From: Tigriopus japonicus
Lineage: Eukaryota > Arthropoda > Copepoda > Harpacticoida > Harpacticidae
DNA: 64,000 nt
Direction of reading: 5' to 3'
Assembly: GCA_010645155.1 (NCBI GenBank)
Contig: CM021322.1
Coordinates: 497,521 to 561,520 of the forward strand
Positions 56,283 through 64,000 of this stretch are shown piece after piece. Made by a program: the position numbers and the translations under genes. The notes under the pieces were generated by a model that saw only the letters and a list, made by a program, of their open reading frames with translations, did no database searches and had not been told where the DNA came from. The first letter of the stretch is position 1, and every line of letters starts with the position of its first letter.

Positions 56283-57803
56283 ATGTCGAGAAAATGTGAA
56301 AAACGAGACGCGAAAGCTTCAAAAAACAAAACCATGGGTCAAATGTTGTGTGCCAATTCGAAGACCGAACCCTCGGATTCTTTGGGAGTTCAAAACACGG
56401 ATGATTCTCAACCCGTGACCCACAAAGAAAAAGGAACTCCCTTGGATGCGGCAATCCAGTCCATTGATCAACTATCCATAACTACAGACGAAAATCAGAG
56501 CAATTTTGTTGATTCCACCATCTCGGAGGACCCTTACTTATCTTTTCCGTTTCTCATTGATCCCCAATCGATCAAGTGGTACAAGAAGAACAGGATCATG
56601 TTAGTCATGCGAGGACTTTCGGGTTCGGGCAAGTCCACCATCGTTCAAGCCATCCAAAAGACCTTTCCTCAAGCCGTGGTTTGCTCAGCTGATCATTTTT
56701 TCATAGACGATGTCAATGGTGAATACAAGTTTGATGCAAATCTGTTGAAAGACGCCCACGAATCGTGCCAGAAACGAGCTCGATCCGCTCTTGAAAACTC
56801 CGAGACCATGGTTGTAATTGACAACACCAATGTTCAAAAGTGGGAGATGAATTTCTATTTCAGTTTGGCCAAGGCTAACAAGTACATTGTAGTACTAGTG
56901 GAACCCATGACTCCATGGAAGCTTGATCCCACACAATTGGCATTCAGAAATTCACACGGTGTGTCCGAAGAGGTCCTTCGACGAAAAGTGGGCCAATTTA
57001 AGGACATTATACCCACGTATTTCGCATTATTTGTCAACGTCGACACGAGTCTGTTGGTTTTAGAGACTGCCAAAAGCATTCTTGCTTCTTGTCTACAATC
57101 CTGTCCAGATTTCGAGGCCAACTTTGCCTCTTTCAGCTCTATGATTAACTTGAGATCGATGCTGGGGTTCTACACTCGTGATGAATGTTTGCCCTCGAAC
57201 AAAAAAATGGTCCACTGCACCATGAAATTCTGCGGAAAAGATGGGGGCAGTGCATACATCAGACAACCTGTCGTTCAAAATAGTTTGGGCAAGGTGTTTC
57301 CTATCACGGTGATCGGTTTGGTTTTTACACCCAGAACGTTTGGAGCTCGAGTTCTTTTAACGGAGGAAGAACTGGAAATCTACAATCAAGATGACAGCGA
57401 ATCCAATCCAAACCCGTTACCCAAACGACGAAAGCCAAAATCGAGCAAAAAGAGAGGCTCCAAAACGAATTTGAAGGATCAGATCTCAACCGACTGTGAT
57501 GCCATTGTGCCAAAGATCCTGCCAACCCGAATTCTTACACAAGACAACCCATATTTTCCCATCCCCGGTCGTGGAAGAAGAGCTCATATAACTTTGGGAA
57601 CAAGCGACGGTGTTCCACCAGTTACAACCGGTTTTGACGTTCTGGAAGTGGTGCAAAGAGAGAAAGAGGCCTTCGAAAGCTCTTTGTCGGTGCCAACATT
57701 TGACACGGCCTTTGGGAAACTCCGCAATCTCGATGATGAGCTATGGGTGCTCTATTTTGATCGAGCTTGGGAAATTGATTCGATATTTACGGGTAGTTAT
57801 TGA
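56283..57803 (+). CDS. CNP: CNPase-like 2',3'-cyclic nucleotide 3'-phosphodiesterase
   Basis: A single 506-residue exon with the domain order of vertebrate CNP. An N-terminal polynucleotide-kinase-like P-loop domain has MRGLSGSGKST (109-119), VVIDNTN, and VLVEPMTPWKLDPTQL. The C-terminal 2H phosphoesterase domain has both H-x-T motifs, VHCTMKFC (H311, T313) and RRAHITLG (H435, T437). Further landmarks are FTPRTFGARVLLTEEEL and a final IFTGSY. A basic insert (KRRKPKSSKKRGSK, about 381-395) lies between the two H-x-T motifs. The reaction is opening of 2',3'-cyclic to 2'-phosphate nucleotides or RNA ends. The C-terminal isoprenylation box of vertebrate CNP is missing. A second in-frame Met at 18 gives MGQMLCANSK in an excellent context (aaaaccATGGG) and could provide N-terminal lipid anchoring. 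Confidence 0.93.
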   Translation: MSRKCEKRDAKASKNKTMGQMLCANSKTEPSDSLGVQNTDDSQPVTHKEKGTPLDAAIQSIDQLSITTDENQSNFVDSTISEDPYLSFPFLIDPQSIKWYKKNRIMLVMRGLSGSGKSTIVQAIQKTFPQAVVCSADHFFIDDVNGEYKFDANLLKDAHESCQKRARSALENSETMVVIDNTNVQKWEMNFYFSLAKANKYIVVLVEPMTPWKLDPTQLAFRNSHGVSEEVLRRKVGQFKDIIPTYFALFVNVDTSLLVLETAKSILASCLQSCPDFEANFASFSSMINLRSMLGFYTRDECLPSNKKMVHCTMKFCGKDGGSAYIRQPVVQNSLGKVFPITVIGLVFTPRTFGARVLLTEEELEIYNQDDSESNPNPLPKRRKPKSSKKRGSKTNLKDQISTDCDAIVPKILPTRILTQDNPYFPIPGRGRRAHITLGTSDGVPPVTTGFDVLEVVQREKEAFESSLSVPTFDTAFGKLRNLDDELWVLYFDRAWEIDSIFTGSY

Positions 57804-59902
57804 CGCAGATAAGGAAGCAAAACAATCTTATCTAATGTAAGTCTGATGGTCTCGAGGAATCAATTTGCCGCCCTAATGTATCTAAAATCCTTGGTCATAT
57901 GTGTATGCGTCGTTGTCTGAAACGTTTCCAATATTGATGGGGATGCTTGTGCGATATCCTGATAAGGACATTTAAATGGATTTAAGTGTATGTACGAGTG
58001 CCTTATAATTTTTTTTAGGTCAAACCGTGATGCAATTATATGTTGTAACTTTACTTTTTACTCGCCGTGCTGGATCAATACAGATTTCATACGATCACAA
58101 ACGACTCGTGCGTTCTTATTTTTCCCTTCTAGTCGAGGTGTTTTGAAATATTTATCTTTGATATCCTGGCAGGCGAAAATCTCGATGAATAGTAGAAGCT
58201 TTGTCTACCTTGTTGCTAAGGTCCCTCCTTCATTGCCTTCGCTCTTGGCAACCATGTCAAAGAAGTTACACACCAAATGTAGTACACTTGCTTCGCAAGG
58301 TTTCCCTCACCATTTTCCCTCTCTCTTTTCCCCCGCTTCGTCGTCCTTCAACCCAGAGAGGCACACCGAGAAAAGACATGCGAGACGTGGGTTTGCTCGG
58401 CGTCTTTCAGCAGCGCATCAGCATTGCATTACTAGGAGAATCTGGGCCAGCATTCTGCACTGCAAACACGGCAGTTTCTTTGTCCGGGCCACTAATCGAC
58501 GTGTCGTTGGGACGATCGACAACGTTTTTATAAGAATGACGGAATATGTGAAATGGACATGCATTTAGAAGAATCTAGATCTGAAAGTTGTAAGGAGTGT
58601 TCAAGTTTTCATCATGTATATTTCTTCAGTTAGTTGTCATATTACTGTGACCTGTCACGACTAAGTTGGGTCGATTTTGTTTCCAGATGACTCGTGCTCA
58701 GGCCGGGCTGTACGTTAGTACGGTTCGTACACTTTTCGAAGTAGCAGCTTGAGCTCAGGCTGTTTTAGAGATATTCGGTATGTCACGTCAAATGAATCGA
58801 TCATGACAATCTAAGCCATCGTTATATTTGAAGCAAATTCTTAGTTTGATTGGTAAAATAAGGTACTTTTGCCTTCATAACAAAAGTACAGGTACGGGGT
58901 AGAGGGGAATACCCGAAATTTTCATTTTTATGCTGCTTTTTGATGCCCAATGATTGCGCGTTTATGTTCATAACTGTAGGCCCCGGGAAATAATTTAATT
59001 TTGCTGTAGAACAGAAACCCCAGACGATTCTAAGAGTAAGGTCAGCTGAAGATAAGCATCAGCTGATCCTAGGCTCTAAAACGTCTGGGATATCTGCAAA
59101 ATAAAATTATTTTCCAGAGCCTTTCAATTTCGAGTCTTATTGGTTAGAGATTAAAAAAGATACTTTGAAATTTAGAAGGACACTAAAGTATTATTCAGAC
59201 TTAGCTGACTAATTTATTGGAGAATAATTCATGAAAAGCGCATTTTTTGCAAACTGATGCCATTCCTTAGAACTCATCTACACTCATCTTATGAACTGAT
59301 TGATCTGTCTCAATAAATCTATGACCACACAATCCGCTTCATCCTCATGCCCGCTTCACCCTGAATCCTCTTTCGGATTCGTAACTCGGACTCGTCAACG
59401 GATTCATGAAGGACATCATCCCTAATGACGTCGCTTATGACTCGAGTCAGCCAAACACAAAGAGAGAGAGGTCATCGTCGTCCATCCCCTACCTCTTCGG
59501 CCGTCGCCTCCTTCAAGCCAATCCAGCTCAGACTTGAACTCGATCGGCGAGCCGGCCTCAACTCTCCCTTGCCTTGAATCAGTGAGGCCAATTTGAGCCC
59601 TTCAAACTCAACAGCACCCAACGTTTCTCAAATCATTTCTTCAACCCTCATTTTCCAAAATCTTTCCTAAATTCCACCTCATCCGTGTCTCTTTTTCTAA
59701 ATGCAAACCCCAATCGGAACTTGAATCCCGCTGGCCGTCCATGCCCAAATAGCAAGCCTGAAGTGAAGTCCCCGTTCTTCCTCCTTCTGTTTCTGTCTGC
59801 TTCTCCTCACGTTGTTCGCCTTTATTGGCTACCGCTGCTACTAGTCCGTGTGTTCGGCCAGCCTGATCTCGTCAAAGAACGAAGACGAAGAAGTCAAACA
59901 AC
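57804..59902. other. 2.1 kb intergenic region before DNAAF2
   Basis: No gene recognised. A 192-codon plus-strand frame (57990-58568) and an overlapping 110-codon frame (58201-58533) have no domain, irregular composition and no start context, so they are not called. A small inverted-repeat element lies at 58978-59122. The last 400 bp are GC-richer and probably hold the DNAAF2 promoter and leader. Confidence 0.4.
58978..59122. repeat. Short inverted-repeat element (145 bp)
   Basis: The ends are imperfect inverted copies: AGGCCCCGGGAAATAATTT on the left against the inverse of AGGCTCTGGAAAATAATTT on the right, and both arms continue to CCCAGACG. A smaller palindrome (CAGCTGA..TCAGCTG) lies in the centre. 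It looks like a very small MITE or foldback; no clear target duplication. Confidence 0.6.
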
Positions 59903-62535
59903 ATGGCGACTCCAACGAAGAACAACTCCTCCTCGAATTTGATGGCCACTCAAAACGAACTTGACAGGATTCAAAACGCTTTGGAAGATGGCGAGTTTCG
60001 TGAGCTGTTGGTGCAGTACGCTCGAGAAGTGTCCGAACCCGACAATCAAGCCCTCTACGAGCGGGAAGTCGTGGCTTTGGAACGGGAACGCGGATACGCC
60101 GTCCATTTCCTCCATCCCAAACCCGGATTCGTCATCAAGACCACCAATCTCAGGAATGACGAGAAGATATTCATCAACGTCTGCACCGAGAGCGTCATTG
60201 ACGTGGCTGTCTCGTCGGAGGCCAAGGAGGGGTCCGCCCCCGTCGGAATGGAAGGGGGACACCCGGCCGTGCGGTGGTCCATCCCGTATTCCTTGTCCCA
60301 AGGTCCACGTAAGGATGTGGATCGAGGCGGACGACCTTGTACGGTCTTTGACGTGATCGTTCACCCGGACACATTGGCTTTGGCCCAAGGTCAGCCTCGG
60401 ATGAAGCAGTTGGTGGCCGATACGGCCCTGGAGGCCGTGGAAAAGGCCCACGGCCTCAAGCTGGAGCATCACGGGGTGCGGTATCCCAAGATGAAGTTCA
60501 AGGGCACGTTCCAACCCACTGTCATTCGAAGACCGCTCAAACCCGGTCGACAAGAGCCTCATTATGAGATCCGATATCGGCACGCCATTCGGGATGTGCC
60601 TACCAATACTTATCAGTATGGCCCAGGCCCTCGTGGACGACGGATAGAAGATCCGTGTCGACCCACCCATCTGTTGGTGGAGGTGGAATTGCCCGAGTTT
60701 GACACCATGAAGGGCGTCGACTTGGACGTGACCTCGACTCAGCTGACGTTGGAATCGAGCGGTCCGGCCGCCTATTACCTGAGCATCCCGCTGAGCTACG
60801 TCGTGGACGAAGAGCGCGGCCAAGCCAAGTTTGATAAAAGTACAAAGAAATTGACCGTGACCTTGCCCGTGCAGGCTCACAAAGATGTGGAGCGCCACGT
60901 GTCCACCGATAGCGGGATTGACGTGGATGCGGGCTATGCCGCCTGTACCGAGGATGAGCCCCACGAAAACGCGTCCAATGCCGCGGATCCAAGCCTACCC
61001 AATTATACTTGCAACATCTATGAAGATGTTCTGGTGTTTACGTTGGATGTCAAGAATGTGGATGAATCCTCACTGGTGAAAACTGTCCTGTCAGATGAGA
61101 ACTTTGGCTTTGACCTGGGTTTCTCGACGAGCGAGCGTGTCAACGAGGCCCTTCATTACGGGTTCAAATGCGCTCTGCTCTTCGAAGAGGAGCCCCTGTC
61201 GCCATTGGTCTCGGTTTTAGATGCCATTGAAGTCGAGGTGTGGGACAACAATGTCATTGTCAAAGTCTCGATGCCCGGGGGTGTCCTGTGTGATCAGTAC
61301 AAGATTGGCATTCATGACGATGACATGACCGCCCATGCCATTCCTCAGCTCAAAGCTTTCCGAAAGCGCCGAGAGCAGCTCTTAAAAGTAAGTCGCAATA
61401 TCTATTGACACTATTAATAGCAGCCATCAAAATTGAACACAATGATGCAATTGATAATACTTCATGCTCATTGTGGCTTAATTTATCTTTAGGCTCAAAT
61501 GAAATCACTTGATATGTTCAAATACTTGAGAATTACGCAGCAACATGATGCTGAGGAAATTTGATTGCCACATTTAGGTCACTCTTCATGCAGACTGCTC
61601 TCTCTCTCTTTTTATTTGTTCATCTCTTATCTCTTTAAGAACATTGCATGCCTAGACTAAATACATGTTCTTGTCCAACATGTAGAAAAAAATGGTATGA
61701 AAACACTTCAGAAAAGCACCTTAAAATATTTCAGACATCGCCTACTCATGAAGGGAATCGACGTCCTCGAACCTACTCCGAAAGCTTGGGCGATGCTTTT
61801 GAAGATCTCAGCTTGGAGGCGGGTGCCTCTTCCAAAGAGGACAACAAAGAACGACACAATTCGGGCGAGAGCGAAGATTCCGTTCTTGAAGAGTCTCGCT
61901 TTTCGGTCACACCTTCATCCTTGCATAATCCAGTACACCCTGAGCCTAAGCCCATCGTGCTGGCCAATGGCCAGGAAGTTCGGAGCATCTTGAAACGAGC
62001 CGTGAAGAGGTGTTTTTCGGAGTCCCATACCGACTTGATGTCGTGGCAGTCGGATTCTTCCACAAGCTCCCAGGACTCAAATGATTCTTCCAATACCGGG
62101 AGTGAAGCGGATAGTGTGATCAGCAAGAGGTCAGTCCGCTTCAACGAAACGGTTCAAAGACAAATCTTTCGACCCAACTCTTCCATCTTGGGCCAAAAGC
62201 ACAAAAATCAGAAGAAGAGCATCCAGAAAAAGCGACTTGCGGCACGCCGAGCTAGTGAAGGCGATGCGGCCAGTTCCGTCAATTCCAATTCTTCTGATCA
62301 CCACGGTGGCGATGCTGAGGCCGATGATGACATGGAGAATGAAGAGGAAGACGACGACGAACACTTGGACTCAGGAGTGGCCTCTTCGGTCGATGAAGCC
62401 GAAACCATTGGAGGGAAAGAATCTAAAGCGGGTATGTCCTGGAAAAAAGGAAAAAAGAATAACCCCGGGAAAGGGAAGAACAAGGGCAGTCTTGCCAAAA
62501 ACGTCAATGATCTCATGTTTGAATTGGATTTTTAA
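59903..62535 (+). CDS. DNAAF2: Kintoun/DNAAF2, axonemal dynein pre-assembly factor
   Basis: Two exons, 59903-61387 and 61735-62535, joined in phase 0; 761 residues (human 837). The N-terminal PIH1 domain (about 40-190) is followed by a CS/p23-like domain (HLLVEVELPEFDTMKGVDLDV near 254-274) and a Kintoun C-terminal beta domain (YTCNIYEDVLVFTLDVKNVD). The second exon is disordered with the family-typical VRSILKRAVKR, KRSVRFNETVQRQIFRPNS, SSILGQKHKNQKK and an acidic stretch. Kintoun works in the cytoplasm with Hsp70/Hsp90 to fold dynein heavy chains before axoneme delivery. The ATG has a good context (caacATGG). It is the second motile-cilium gene in this window, after CFAP43. Confidence 0.95.
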
Positions 62536-63509
62536 AAAAAGATGTCTGATCCTTTCTCAAATCCTCAACGTATGTCGAGCACATTTCGCTGGCGTCCGTG
62601 TCTCTTCAATAACTCCTTATTTCTTCGACTTCATGTGTTTCTGTTTCCATCCACATTTTGTTACTGAACCTTACCTATGGATGCCAGTGTTAATTATTTG
62701 AAAGTCGCCGAGGTAATTGTTATGTAGACGATTTGAATGAATATGTGTATCCCTTTTCCCTCGTCATGCCCTTCCAGGCGTGCTCTTTTGCTTCTATTTC
62801 ACCTTTTGAATTGTTACCCAATCCCAAAACGAAATTCCAGATCCTTATTTATTATTTTCGGAAATTGGCCACAATTTTTCCTTCTTCCTATATAAAACAT
62901 GTTATTAATTCAATTTCAAGATCCAGGAGTTTCAGACCCTTTGACAATTCCTTTCCTATGTCCACACAGATAAGATACCCATAAAAAGGCCAAAAAAAAT
63001 CAAGAAAAACTCAAAAATGTGATAAAAAAGCAAACAAAAAAAATATAATCCAAGCAGAAGAAAATCCAAGAAACCACCAAAAAAAAGAGAAAAACCCTTG
63101 AAAAACAGCACAACAAAAAAAAATGCAACTGTTCCATTATCCATTCTAAATATGAAGAAATCACACCAAGTTTTTCGTAACGCTATTTGTGATCAAATGA
63201 TTTGTCGTCGCGTCTAGCATTTGACTTTTTATTCGGCCAGTGTCGCCCGAAACTATCTATTCATACCATACACAAATTACACCCTCACCACCTTCGTTTC
63301 ATACAATGCTCCCTTATACACATTGTTGAATATGATTCCTACCAAAATTTGCTCCTCACCACAAACAATGTAAACACCAACAAAGATAATTTAGATCCTA
63401 ATAGGTTGTCACTTGATAGACGAGACTAAATATAAAGAATGATACTCTAAATCTTTGTAGGCGTCATTTATTATACTTATTTCATATTCAGTTGTACTGC
63501 TTAGTCCAA
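62536..63509. other. Convergent 3' region between DNAAF2 and HGSNAT
   Basis: Shared 3' flank of two genes transcribed towards each other. Strongly A-rich from 62985 to 63130, with several AAAAAA runs. No gene recognised. Confidence 0.45.
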
Positions 63510-64000
63510 TTACACGGTTATGAAAAATTTCAGTCGATACAAGATGAACGAGAGCATGATCCAAATGGAAACTGCCCAAATATTCATGAGTAAGATCTCG
63601 GTATGAGTGATCGAAAAGGATTTCCAACTAAAGGGAAAGTAACCCTCGCACAACTCGTGACCAACATATAAAAGAATAGCATTCATTCCCGGGTAATGAA
63701 AAGGACTCCCGCTCCACCAACACAGGACATCGATCAACCAGTACCTATCAAAAGAATAGAAACATTTCAACAACCCACGAACAAAATATTAGTTCAATAG
63801 CATTTTTACTTACATGAAAGTGAGAATCAAGAAAGCCATGGCGCCCAAACCCAAGATGAAAGACAAAGACCACAAGTTCTTGTTCACTGGGATCAAACCA
63901 TCCTCACGCGACCACCCACACAAACAACCTGCCGTCACACCCAAGATCAAAGACCAAACCATCCAGCGTACCATCCGACTTCGATTTCCCGGGAAGTGAA
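63510..64000 (-). CDS. HGSNAT: HGSNAT, heparan-alpha-glucosaminide N-acetyltransferase, C-terminal part (partial)
   Basis: The last two exons on the minus strand: 63814 to beyond 64000, and 63510-63744. The first ends AT and the second supplies G, making Met. The sequence is membrane-embedded: GLIPVNKNLWSLSFILGLG, then WLIDVLCWWSGSPFHYPGMN and VGHELCEGYFPFSW, ending in a last transmembrane helix and RLKFFITV. The lysosomal membrane enzyme transfers acetyl from cytosolic acetyl-CoA to terminal glucosamine of heparan sulfate during its breakdown. The conserved PVNKNLW and YPGMN motifs are intact. The 5' part lies beyond the window. Confidence 0.93.

Noticed and set aside
57990..58568. 192-codon plus-strand frame before DNAAF2
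   Set aside because: Cys/Arg/His-rich patchy composition typical of noncoding frames, competing frame at 58201-58533, no domain.
59894..60964. 356-codon minus-strand frame
   Set aside because: Antisense shadow of the GC-richer DNAAF2 first exon.
1..64000. tRNA and rRNA genes
   Set aside because: No cloverleaf with A and B box words or rRNA-like stretch was recognised by eye; a tRNAscan run would be needed to exclude them.

Overview
This is a gene-dense piece of an animal nuclear genome, most likely an arthropod and plausibly a crustacean such as a copepod. The pointers are a secreted heavy-chain-type ferritin, very short introns (mostly 46-113 bp), AT-rich intergenic DNA full of small non-autonomous DNA transposons, and conserved eukaryotic genes with canonical GT-AG splice sites. 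The species assignment is inference. The gene identities rest on motifs and on exon joins whose reading phases agree.

Layout. 655-10867 (-): 5' part of a Trio/Kalirin-type RhoGEF (SEC14 domain), running off the left edge and split by an 8.3 kb intron. 13519-17258 (-): a six-exon Mab-21/cGAS-like protein that lacks two of the three expected catalytic acidic residues. 21784-23589 (-): intronless polypeptide GalNAc-transferase. 24230-27549 (-): eight-exon STYXL1-type pseudophosphatase (rhodanese plus dead dual-specificity phosphatase domain) with nested transposons in one intron. 27955-28608 (-): secreted ferritin. 28906-32119 (-): mitochondrial FAD glycerol-3-phosphate dehydrogenase (GPD2) with a duplicated EF-hand exon cassette. 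32390-33424 (-): NUSAP1-like spindle protein. 33948-36793: transposon-rich intergenic DNA. 37647-38889 (+): DNAJB11, an ER co-chaperone, with an exact ER-stress response element upstream. 39991-40839 (+): SSR1 (TRAP alpha). 41931-55001 (+): CFAP43 in 18 exons. Its 6.1 kb first intron holds a complete intronless nuclear-receptor gene (42595-43959) and a 29-bp minisatellite. 56283-57803 (+): CNPase (CNP)-like enzyme. 59903-62535 (+): Kintoun/DNAAF2. 63510-64000 (-): 3' end of HGSNAT.

Shared themes. DNAJB11 and SSR1 are neighbouring ER-folding and translocation genes, and both have candidate unfolded-protein-response sites upstream. CFAP43 and DNAAF2 both serve motile axonemes. Three proteins (Mab-21-like, STYXL1-like, CNP-like) have candidate N-myristoylation starts. 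Two of the proteins (Mab-21-like and STYXL1-like) look like pseudoenzymes. The strongest candidates for undescribed biology are the GPD2 alternative EF-hand cassette, the myristoylated cGAS-like pseudoenzyme and the STYXL1 homologue. The mobile DNA is mostly hAT-type MITEs with exact 8-bp target duplications, foldback elements, and a composite element with a 10-bp target duplication. No tRNA, rRNA or CRISPR array was recognised.
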